DNA of 16,180 nucleotides from Dictyoglomaceae bacterium (GTDB lineage Bacteria; Dictyoglomota; Dictyoglomia; Dictyoglomales; Dictyoglomaceae). The stretch spans positions 1 to 16,180 of the forward strand of contig JAPYWU010000013.1 of NCBI GenBank assembly GCA_028276205.1, written 5' to 3'. The notes under the pieces are model-generated. The model was given only the letters and a program-made list of their open reading frames with translations. It searched no databases and had not been told where the DNA came from. The translations under genes and the position numbers were made by a program. This document shows positions 7,812 through 14,525 of the stretch, in pieces (positions within the stretch are counted from its first letter, which is position 1; every line of letters begins with the position of its first letter).

Positions 7812-9260
7812 TTAAGCCCTCTCCTTTTGAGGAAGAGATGGATATTTATCTGAAAAATCCATCATTTCTTGATATGCATAGGCAAATTGAAGAAGTCTAT
7901 TTTCTGAGAAGAAAGTACTCATGAATTGAATTCCCACAGGAAGATTATTATAGAAGCCAGCAGGCATAGAGATGGCAGGGATACCAGCAAGATTTACTGG
8001 TATTGTCATTATATCAGTAAGATACATTTGGAGAGGATCGGATATTTTCTCTCCTAATTTAAAAGGAAGAATAGGACTTGTTGGTGAAACAATTATATCA
8101 ACTTTTTTGAATGCTTCTTCAAATTCTCTTCTAATTAAATTCCTTACCTTTGTTGCCTTTAAATAATAAGCATCATAATATCCAGCACTTAAAGCGTAAG
8201 TACCCAATATTATTCTTCTTTTAACTTCACTTCCAAATCCATGGCCTCTTGTGTTTTTATACATTGATATGAGGTCTTCCGCCTCTTCTCTATATCCATA
8301 CTTTACTCCATCGTATCTTGCTAAATTTGAACTTGCTTCAGAGGTAGCAATTATATAATAAACAGAAAGGGCATATTCTACAGAAGGAAGAGATATTTTT
8401 ACTATTTCAACCCCTAAATCTTTAAATACATCAAAGGATCTATCAAGAACCTTTAAAACCTCCTCTGAAACTCCTTTTTGCCAAAGTTCTTCAGGAAATC
8501 CTACTTTCCATCCCTTTACACTTTTACCTAAATTTTCAAAATAATCTGGAATTTCATAAGGGGAAGAAGTGGAATCCATAGGATCATGTCCAGCAATAAC
8601 CTGAAGAATAGAGGCTACATCCTCCACTCTTCTACCAAAAGGCCCTATTTGATCTAAGGATGAGGCAAAGGCTACAAGTCCATATCGTGATACAAGGCCA
8701 TATGTAGGTTTTAACCCTATAACTCCAGTAAAGGATGCAGGCAATCTTATAGATCCACCTGTATCAGATCCTATTGAAACAGGTATCTCTCCCGCTGAAA
8801 CACAAGCTGCAGATCCACCACTTGATCCTCCCGGGACTCTTTCAATGTCCCAAGGATTTTTAGTAGGACCAAAGGCAGAATTTTCTGTAGAAGACCCCAT
8901 AGCAAATTCGTCTAAATTTGTCTTTCCAATTATTATTGCCCCGTTATCTTTAAGTCTTCTTATGATAGTAGCATCATATGGGGGTATAAAATTTTCAAGA
9001 ATTTTAGAAGCACAAGTAGTCCTGATATTTTTAGTAAGGATATTATCTTTTATAGCAATAGGAATTCCATAAAGAGGTAAATCCTTAGGTTTTTTCTCAA
9101 GTTCATTAATTTGTTTTTCTATTTCTTCATAAGGCACTGTAAGGAAAGCATGAATAAAGGGTTCCCATTCTTCTATCTTTTTTAAATAAAAATCTATTAA
9201 TTCCCTTACTTTTAGCTCATTTTTATTGTATAAATCTTTTATTTCTTTAAGATTTCTCAT
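7812..9260 (-). CDS. gatA: Asp-tRNA(Asn)/Glu-tRNA(Gln) amidotransferase subunit A
   Basis: This is a 482-residue amidase-signature enzyme that hydrolyses glutamine and passes ammonia to GatB. The Ser-cisSer-Lys triad is visible: Lys71 in GIPIAIKDNI, Ser146 in PGGSSGGSAA and Ser170 in GSDTGGSIRLPA. The GatA-typical DEFAMGSSTENSAFGPTKNPWD (117-138) and LKPTYGLVSRYGLVAFASSLDQIGPFGR region lie around the active site. The length is normal and no key residue is missing. The ATG at 9260 has AAGGGA upstream and lies five bases after the gatC stop. It forms the heterotrimer with GatB and GatC in the order C-A-B, the usual bacterial arrangement. Confidence 0.97.
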   Translation of the reverse strand: MRNLKEIKDLYNKNELKVRELIDFYLKKIEEWEPFIHAFLTVPYEEIEKQINELEKKPKDLPLYGIPIAIKDNILTKNIRTTCASKILENFIPPYDATIIRRLKDNGAIIIGKTNLDEFAMGSSTENSAFGPTKNPWDIERVPGGSSGGSAACVSAGEIPVSIGSDTGGSIRLPASFTGVIGLKPTYGLVSRYGLVAFASSLDQIGPFGRRVEDVASILQVIAGHDPMDSTSSPYEIPDYFENLGKSVKGWKVGFPEELWQKGVSEEVLKVLDRSFDVFKDLGVEIVKISLPSVEYALSVYYIIATSEASSNLARYDGVKYGYREEAEDLISMYKNTRGHGFGSEVKRRIILGTYALSAGYYDAYYLKATKVRNLIRREFEEAFKKVDIIVSPTSPILPFKLGEKISDPLQMYLTDIMTIPVNLAGIPAISMPAGFYNNLPVGIQFMSTFFSENRLLQFAYAYQEMMDFSDKYPSLPQKERA

Positions 9261-9265
9261 ACTAA

Positions 9266-9565
9266 TTATTCCCTTTTCAAAATTCTTGGAATCTTAAATC
9301 CGTCTTCCTCCACTTCAGGAGCATTCATAAAAATTTCTTCCTTAGAAATACTCTTTCTAACTTCATCTTCCCTCCATACATTAGATAGAGGTAATACATG
9401 TGCCATTGACTCTACATTGGTGGTGTCTAATTCTTGAAGTTTATTAAAATAATCAAGAATACTTTGTAATTGACGAGAAAACAATTCTTCCTCCTCTGGC
9501 GTTAGATATAATCTTGCCAGATGAGCAGTTTTCTTTAGTTGATTTTTAAAATCTTGCTTTTCCAT
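9266..9565 (-). CDS. gatC: Asp-tRNA(Asn)/Glu-tRNA(Gln) amidotransferase subunit C
   Basis: The protein has 99 residues, typical for GatC. The conserved helical start (TAHLARLYLTPEEEELFSRQL) is followed by ILDYFNKLQELDTTNVE, the GatC hallmark, and then H-V-L-P-L-SNVWREDEV. The C-terminus (APEVEEDGFKIPRIL) has the usual V/I-P-R-I-L ending that wraps around GatA. It stabilises the GatA/GatB complex. It lies three bases after oppF and five bases before gatA. No good Shine-Dalgarno sequence precedes the ATG, so coupling to oppF translation is likely. Confidence 0.96.
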   Translation of the reverse strand: MEKQDFKNQLKKTAHLARLYLTPEEEELFSRQLQSILDYFNKLQELDTTNVESMAHVLPLSNVWREDEVRKSISKEEIFMNAPEVEEDGFKIPRILKRE

Positions 9566-9568
9566 AAT

Positions 9569-10558
9569 TTAATATAAATGGCAAGCCACAAAATGATTTG
9601 GTTTTATCTCTTTTAATTCAGGCTCTATTTTTGAACATATATCCATTGCACTGGGACATCTGGGATGAAACCTACACCCAGATGGTGGATTTACAGGACT
9701 TGGTACATCTCCTGTAAGTACTATCTTTTTTCTTTTCTCTGCTAATTCAGGATCTGGTATAGGTATAGCAGAAAGAAGAGCTTGAGTATAAGGATGTAAC
9801 GGTGAAGTATATAAATCTTCATTTTCAGAAAGTTCCACAATCTTACCTAAATACATAACAGCTATCCTATCACATATGTGTCTTATAACAGCTAAATCAT
9901 GAGATATAAACAAATAAGTCAATTTAAATTCTTTTTGTAAATCTTGAAGCAGATTTATAATCTGAGATCTTATAGATACATCTAATGCAGATGTTGGCTC
10001 ATCTGCAACTATGAATTTAGGATTTAATGCCAAGGCTCTTGCTATTCCAATCCTTTGCCTTTGACCGCCAGAAAATTCATGAGGATAACGAGTTGCATGA
10101 TAAGGAGCAAGTCCTACAAGTTCTAATAACTCCTGTACTCTCTTCTCTCTTTCTTTTGATGAGGATACTATTTTATGAACTTGTAATGGCTCACCTATTA
10201 TTTCGCTTACAGTCATTCTTGGATTTAAAGATGAATATGGATCTTGGAATATAATCTGCATATCTCTTCTTATTCTTCTTAGAGAACTATATGGAAGTTT
10301 TGATATATCTACCCCATCAAAAATAATTTCACCATCAGTAGGATCTAAAAGTCTGATAATAGTTCTTGCTACTGTACTTTTTCCGCAACCTGATTCTCCT
10401 ACAAGACCTAACGTTTCTCCCTTTCTAATATAAAAGCTTACTCCATCTACTGCTTTTACATCCCCCACATGTTTTGAAAATACAATACCTCTTTTTATTG
10501 GAAAATATTTTTTAAGATTTTTAACTTCTAAAATTACATCATCTGTATAGTTATTCAT
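9569..10558 (-). CDS. oppF: Oligopeptide/dipeptide ABC transporter ATPase, OppF/DppF type
   Basis: This 329-residue ATPase of the Opp/Dpp family has Walker A GESGCGKS (54-61), the Q-loop near QDPYSSLNPRM, the ABC signature FSGGQRQR (162-169), Walker B FIVADEP (182-188) and the switch His220. The C-terminal oligopeptide-transporter extension starts at SPLHPYTQALL and carries Cys295, Cys301, Cys308 and Cys326, the four-cysteine pattern common in this extension. The start K-Y-F-P-I-K-R-G is typical of OppF and not OppD. The ATG overlaps the oppD stop by four bases. No permease or substrate-binding gene is in the window, so the substrate (peptide, sugar or other) is not known; some family members in thermophiles serve oligosaccharide transporters. 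Confidence 0.94.
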   Translation of the reverse strand: MNNYTDDVILEVKNLKKYFPIKRGIVFSKHVGDVKAVDGVSFYIRKGETLGLVGESGCGKSTVARTIIRLLDPTDGEIIFDGVDISKLPYSSLRRIRRDMQIIFQDPYSSLNPRMTVSEIIGEPLQVHKIVSSSKEREKRVQELLELVGLAPYHATRYPHEFSGGQRQRIGIARALALNPKFIVADEPTSALDVSIRSQIINLLQDLQKEFKLTYLFISHDLAVIRHICDRIAVMYLGKIVELSENEDLYTSPLHPYTQALLSAIPIPDPELAEKRKKIVLTGDVPSPVNPPSGCRFHPRCPSAMDICSKIEPELKEIKPNHFVACHLY

Positions 10559-11541
10559 ACTTTCACTCCAATTTCCTTAGCATAAAGACAACGAGAATAA
10601 TGACCTGGTTCTACTTCAATTAAATCTGGTATTTCTTCTAAACATCTTTCTGTTTTATAAGGACACCTTTCAGCATAATAGCAATAATTTGGAAGGGCAA
10701 CAAGATCTGGAGGTTGACCTTCTATAGCCTTCAATCTTTCTTTCCTTACATCAAGCCTTGGTACTGATTCAAGAAGTCCAATTGTATAAGGATGGGATGG
10801 CTTTTTAAATATGGTACGCACATCAGCATACTCAACTACTTTTCCAGCATACATAACAAGAACATTTTGACAACTTTCTGCCACTATCCCCATATCGTGG
10901 GTTATTAATATAAGAGACATTCCTAAATCTTTTTGAAGTTGCTTTATTAATTCTATAATCTGGGCTTGAATTGTAACATCTAAAGCAGTAGTGGGTTCAT
11001 CAGCTATAAGAATTTCAGGATTACAAGACAATGCCATTGCTATCATTACTCTCTGTCTCATTCCACCACTAAATTGATGAGGATATTCATCAATTCTTTT
11101 TGAGGCTTCCGGTATTCTAACAATTTCCAGCATCTCAATAGCTTTCTTCCTTGCTGAAACTTTATCTAACTTTTGGTGAAGGATTATAGCTTCCATTATC
11201 TGATCCCCTATTGTAAAAACAGGATTGAGAGAGGTCATTGGGTCTTGAAATACCATAGATATTTTGTTTCCACGAACCTCTCTCATCTCCTCTTCTTTCT
11301 TCTTAAGAAGATCTTCTCCCCTAAATATTATCTCCCCACCAATAATCTTTCCAGGAGGATCTTGTATGAGTCTCATGATAGAGAGAGCAGTTACACTTTT
11401 ACCACTTCCTGATTCTCCCACAATTCCTAAACTCTCTCCCTTTTTTAAACCAAAGGATACATCATCTACTGCTTTAACAATCCCTTCATCTGTAAAAAAA
11501 TATGTTCTTAGATTTTTTACCTCTAACAAATAATCATCCAC
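10555..11541 (-). CDS. oppD: Oligopeptide/dipeptide ABC transporter ATPase, OppD/DppD type
   Basis: The 328-residue protein has Walker A GESGSGKS (42-49), a Q-loop in QDPMTSLNPVFT, the signature FSGGMRQRVMIAMAL (157-171), Walker B ILIADEPTTALD (177-188) and the switch His215. The C-terminal extension begins at SHPYTIGLL and carries Cys287, Cys293, Cys300 and Cys318. FSGGMRQR and the GGEIIFRGEDLL region are typical of the OppD/DppD subunit that pairs with OppF. The start is GTG at 11541, supported by GGAGG about 10 nt upstream and by the natural family start. It is the first gene of the oppDF-gatCAB-pilBC run. The preceding tRNA terminator ends only about 23 bp upstream of the start, and no clear promoter lies in between. 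Confidence 0.94.
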   Translation of the reverse strand: MDDYLLEVKNLRTYFFTDEGIVKAVDDVSFGLKKGESLGIVGESGSGKSVTALSIMRLIQDPPGKIIGGEIIFRGEDLLKKKEEEMREVRGNKISMVFQDPMTSLNPVFTIGDQIMEAIILHQKLDKVSARKKAIEMLEIVRIPEASKRIDEYPHQFSGGMRQRVMIAMALSCNPEILIADEPTTALDVTIQAQIIELIKQLQKDLGMSLILITHDMGIVAESCQNVLVMYAGKVVEYADVRTIFKKPSHPYTIGLLESVPRLDVRKERLKAIEGQPPDLVALPNYCYYAERCPYKTERCLEEIPDLIEVEPGHYSRCLYAKEIGVKV

Positions 11542-11564
11542 AACAAAGATTCCTCCGTTAGCTA

Positions 11565-11599
11565 ATTAAAATAAAACCCTTCCCTGAGTACTGGGGAAG
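11565..11599 (-). terminator. Intrinsic terminator after tRNA-Leu
   Basis: The stem pairs 11579-11584 (cttccc) with 11594-11599 (gggaag), extendable by a wobble pair, around a loop containing AGTACT. On the minus strand a GGG then TTTTATTTTAATT tract follows. It begins 16 bp after the encoded CCA of the tRNA. The stem is moderate (6-7 bp), so partial read-through into oppD is plausible. Confidence 0.75.
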
Positions 11600-11615
11600 A
11601 GTTCATATTCTAATT

Positions 11616-11703
11616 TGGTGCCGAGGCCGGGATTTGAACCCGGACGGGCGAAAGCCCATAGCACCCTCAATGCTACGTGTCTGCCAAATTCCACCACCTC
11701 GGC
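11616..11703 (-). tRNA. tRNA-Leu, anticodon GAG
   Basis: The complete class II tRNA has 88 nt with encoded CCA (11616-11618). The acceptor stem pairs GCCGAGG with CCTCGGC. The anticodon stem pairs TAGCA with TGCTA around the loop TTGAGGG, giving anticodon GAG at 11668-11666, which reads CUC and CUU leucine codons. The long variable arm has a perfect GGGC/GCCC stem with a TTTC loop, as expected for tRNA-Leu. The T arm is CCGGG-TTCAAAT-CCCGG. The discriminator base is A, as leucyl-tRNA synthetase needs. The gene has its own promoter and terminator. Confidence 0.97.
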
Positions 11704-11717
11704 ATTTCTTGATTTTG

Positions 11718-11746
11718 ATTATATAAATACTATAATCTAATGTCAA
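11718..11746 (-). promoter_or_regulatory. Perfect consensus promoter of tRNA-Leu
   Basis: On the minus strand TTGACA (11741-11746) and TATAAT (11718-11723) are separated by exactly 17 bp. Transcription should start near 11711, about 8 nt before the mature tRNA 5' end. It lies in the 61-bp gap between the recA stop and the tRNA. It may also feed the oppD operon by read-through. Confidence 0.88.
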
Positions 11747-11764
11747 GATTCTGAGATAATTTTG

Positions 11765-12832
11765 TTATTTAGAAGAAGATTTTTTTGTAGTCTTCTCTTC
11801 TTTTGTTTCTGTTTTCTCACTCTCTTGAGATTTTTCTGATACTTGAGAGGTTTCAAAACCCCATATCTTTCTTATTTCTCTTTCTATCTCATCAGCAAGT
11901 TCTGGATGCTCTTTAAGATATGCTTTTGCATTCTCCCTACCTTGGCCTAACCTTATATCTTTGTATATATACCATGTTCCACTTTTCTCAATAACCTTTG
12001 CTTCTACACCAGCATCCAATATACATCCTTCTCTTGATATTCCCTCGCCATATATTAATTCAAACTCGCCTTCTTTAAATGGAGGAGCCACTTTGTTCTT
12101 TACAACTTTAACCTTTACTTTTGTTCCTGTAACCTCACTTCCTTCTTTCATTGATTCTGCTTTCCTCACATCAATACGAACTGAGGCATAGAATTTTAAG
12201 GCTCTTCCTCCAGGTGTAGTCTCAGGATTTCCAAAGAAAACTCCAACTTTTTCTCTTAACTGGTTGATAAATATGGCTACAGTTTTGGATTTGCTAATAA
12301 CCCCAGTTAACTTTCTCAAAGCTTGGGACATAAGTCTTGCCTGTAAACCTATAAAGGCATCTCCCATTTCTCCCTCAAGCTCTGCCCTTGGCACTAAAGC
12401 AGCTACCGAATCAATGACAATTACATCTACACTGCCACTTCTTACAAGAATCTCAGCAATTTCTAAAGCTTGTTCTCCAGTATCTGGTTGTGAAATAAGA
12501 AGGTTCTCTAAATTTACTCCTATTTTTTTTGCATAATTGGGATCAAAGGCATGTTCAGCATCTATAAAAGCAGCAATTCCACCTTGCTTTTGAGCAGAAG
12601 CAATGATCTGTAAAGCAACTGTTGTCTTACCAGAACCTTCGGGTCCAAAAAGTTCAATAATTCTTCCTCTTGGAACTCCTCCAACTCCTAAAGCATAATC
12701 CAATGTAAGGATACCAGTAGGAATAACTGGTACCTCATATCTTTCATTACTTCCCAATTTCATTATAGAGCCTTTTCCAAATTGCTTTTCAATCTGAAAA
12801 ATTGCTGATTCTAAGGCTTTTTCTTTTTCCAT
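11765..12832 (-). CDS. recA: Recombinase RecA
   Basis: This 355-residue protein catalyses ATP-dependent strand exchange in homologous recombination. The N-terminal helix is followed by the core with SIMKLGSNERYEVPVIPTG, Walker A GPEGSGKT (63-70), Walker B VDVIVIDSVAAL (135-146), loop L1 (EGEMGDAFIGLQARL, 153-167), loop L2 with REKVGVFFGNPETTPGG (193-209) and the ALKFYASVR motif. The length is normal. The last 28 residues (from about 328) are a low-complexity tail of Ser, Glu, Lys and Thr ending KKSSSK, where many RecA proteins have a more purely acidic tail. The ATG at 12832 has GAGGT about 10 nt upstream. It has its own promoter, and no terminator is evident before the tRNA promoter. Confidence 0.98.
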   Translation of the reverse strand: MEKEKALESAIFQIEKQFGKGSIMKLGSNERYEVPVIPTGILTLDYALGVGGVPRGRIIELFGPEGSGKTTVALQIIASAQKQGGIAAFIDAEHAFDPNYAKKIGVNLENLLISQPDTGEQALEIAEILVRSGSVDVIVIDSVAALVPRAELEGEMGDAFIGLQARLMSQALRKLTGVISKSKTVAIFINQLREKVGVFFGNPETTPGGRALKFYASVRIDVRKAESMKEGSEVTGTKVKVKVVKNKVAPPFKEGEFELIYGEGISREGCILDAGVEAKVIEKSGTWYIYKDIRLGQGRENAKAYLKEHPELADEIEREIRKIWGFETSQVSEKSQESEKTETKEEKTTKKSSSK

Positions 12833-12871
12833 ACTTTAATACACCTCATAATTTTTTATATTTCTAAAAGT

Positions 12872-12900
12872 ATTATAACAAGAGTACTTTTTTATAACAA
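12872..12900 (-). promoter_or_regulatory. Promoter of recA with an internal direct repeat
   Basis: On the minus strand TTGTTA (12895-12900) and TATAAT (12872-12877) are separated by 17 bp, giving a leader of about 30-35 nt. The sequence CTTGTTATAA occurs twice, once at the -35 and once covering the -10. The -35 overlaps the last codons of gpsA. I see no Bacillus-type (GAAC-N4-GTTC) or E. coli-type (CTG-N10-CAG) LexA box. Confidence 0.7.
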
Positions 12901-13932
12901 GTTAAATTGAAAATTTTCGTCAATTTCATGTTTTAGTTCTTTAGATAAGAGACTTATTAGAGCTGATTTTGGAGATTTTCCATTATATAACACTTCATAA
13001 ACTTCTTCAGTAATAGGCATATAGATATGATGTTTCTTAGAAAGATTATAAACTGATTTTACAGTATAAACTCCTTCTGCTACCATACCATGAAGTTCAG
13101 ATAATGCTTCCTGTAAACTTTTCCCTTCTCCAATATATTTTCCTACTCTCCAATTTCTACTTAATGTACTTGTGGCTGTAAGTACTAAATCTCCAAGCCC
13201 TGAAAGGCCAAGTATAGTAAAAGGATTAGCTCCAAATAAAATAGCAAACCTGTTAATTTCTGCTAATCCTCTTGTAATAAGACTTGCCTTTGCATTATAT
13301 CCAAAATTTAAACCATCTGATATTCCAGCTGCTATTGCAATCACATTTTTCAGAGCAGAACCTAATTCAACGCCCACCATATCATTGCTTCTATAGACTC
13401 TTATAAAATCCAAATTAAAAATATTTTGTAGAAATTTTGCTGTTTCAATACTTGGAGAAGCAATTACCATGGCTAAAGGTTTTCTTTCCATAACCTCTTT
13501 TGCAAAACTTGGACCTGAAAAAATAGCAACTTGCCCTTGTTCAATATTTAGCTCTTCCATAATTATTTCAGAAGGCCTTTTAAGAGTTTCTATATCTATA
13601 CCTTTTCCAGTGTTAACAAAATATGGAATATGAATAAGATAACATCTATTTGCTCTAATAAAATCTCTCAAGCCTTGAATAGGAATACTCAAAATTGCTA
13701 TTAAAGTATCCTGTGTAGCTAATTCTATATCACTTGTAATCTTTAAATTGGGATTTAATTTATATCCTTGAAGATAAAAGATATTTTCTTTTTTTTCTTC
13801 TATAATTTTAGCCTTTTCACTATCTCGTACCCAAAGAGTTACATCATAATTCCTTTCTGATAATATATCTGCTAATGTGGTTCCCCAACTTCCTCCACCG
13901 AATACTGTAATCTTTATCTTTTTATTCTCCAA
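12892..13932 (-). CDS. gpsA: NAD(P)H-dependent sn-glycerol-3-phosphate dehydrogenase
   Basis: The 346-residue enzyme reduces dihydroxyacetone phosphate to sn-glycerol 3-phosphate, the backbone of phospholipids. The Rossmann start ITVFGGGSWGTTLA (8-21) has the nucleotide-binding glycines at 12-14 and 17. NTGKG (107-111) with Lys110, SGPSFAKEV (139-147), LGSALKNVIAIAAGISDG with the catalytic Lys195 (190-207) and GLGDLVLT (245-252) are family hallmarks. The start is TTG at 13932, inside the end of plsY (19-bp overlap). An in-frame TAA three codons upstream rules out a longer form, and GGGAGG lies about 13 nt upstream, a long but usable spacing. Its product is the acyl acceptor for PlsY, encoded just upstream. 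Confidence 0.96.
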   Translation of the reverse strand: MENKKIKITVFGGGSWGTTLADILSERNYDVTLWVRDSEKAKIIEEKKENIFYLQGYKLNPNLKITSDIELATQDTLIAILSIPIQGLRDFIRANRCYLIHIPYFVNTGKGIDIETLKRPSEIIMEELNIEQGQVAIFSGPSFAKEVMERKPLAMVIASPSIETAKFLQNIFNLDFIRVYRSNDMVGVELGSALKNVIAIAAGISDGLNFGYNAKASLITRGLAEINRFAILFGANPFTILGLSGLGDLVLTATSTLSRNWRVGKYIGEGKSLQEALSELHGMVAEGVYTVKSVYNLSKKHHIYMPITEEVYEVLYNGKSPKSALISLLSKELKHEIDENFQFNLL

Positions 13933-14519
13933 TCTATCTTATGTTCCTCCCCTCTTATAAGTCTCTTAATATTAGGTATATGTCTATAAATAATAAAAAG
14001 ACATACAATTACCACGCAAATCATATATACCATAACTGGTCTTTCTAAAGAATATAAAATAAAAGGATAAATTATAGCAGAAATAATAGAAGCTACTGAT
14101 TTATATTTTGTTATGCTCACAATTATTATAGCAATTATTAAAACAGTCAAAGAGGTTTTAGGGAAAAGATAAAAAAGAATACCAAAAGAAATCCCTACAC
14201 TTCTTCCTCCTCTAAAACCTGCAAATATGGGAAAAGAGTGCCCTATTACTGCAGAGATGATACATAATAAAATAGCTATATGGTCATTTTTAAGTATAGA
14301 TACAGCAAGATATACAGCTAAAATTCCTTTACCTACATCCATCAAGGCTGTAACAATAGCAGGTCCCCATCCAAGTACTCTAAGAACATTAGTAGCCCCT
14401 AAATTACCACTTCCATGATTTCTTACATCTATACCCTTCCAAAGTTTACCTACAATTAAAGCACTGGGAATAGATCCTAATAGATAAGAAATCAATATTA
14501 GTAATATTTTGGTGGTCAT
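13914..14519 (-). CDS. plsY: Acyl-phosphate:glycerol-3-phosphate acyltransferase PlsY
   Basis: This 201-residue polytopic membrane enzyme moves the acyl group from acyl-phosphate (made by PlsX, not in this window) to glycerol 3-phosphate. Hydrophobic segments lie near 4-24, 50-75, 80-100, 110-137 and 145-177. Motif 1 is SGNLGATNVLR (37-47), motif 2 is GHSFPIFAGFRGGRSVG (93-109), and motif 3 is YRHIPNIKRLIRGEE (178-192). Motif 2 has GGRSVG where I expect GGKGVA, so a Lys-to-Arg and a Gly-to-Ser change affect the glycine-rich phosphate loop. The ATG has GGGAG about nine nt upstream and starts six bases after der. The gene end overlaps gpsA, whose product is its substrate. Confidence 0.95.
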   Translation of the reverse strand: MTTKILLILISYLLGSIPSALIVGKLWKGIDVRNHGSGNLGATNVLRVLGWGPAIVTALMDVGKGILAVYLAVSILKNDHIAILLCIISAVIGHSFPIFAGFRGGRSVGISFGILFYLFPKTSLTVLIIAIIIVSITKYKSVASIISAIIYPFILYSLERPVMVYMICVVIVCLFIIYRHIPNIKRLIRGEEHKIDWRIKR

Positions 14520-14525
14520 AGGCTT

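Noticed and set aside
11704..11764. Terminator between recA and tRNA-Leu
   Set aside because: No GC-rich stem with a T tract was found on the minus strand; the gap is filled by the tRNA promoter.
12833..12891. LexA/SOS box before recA
   Set aside because: No GAAC-N4-GTTC or CTG-N10-CAG pattern could be found; the AGTACT palindrome is too short to call an operator.
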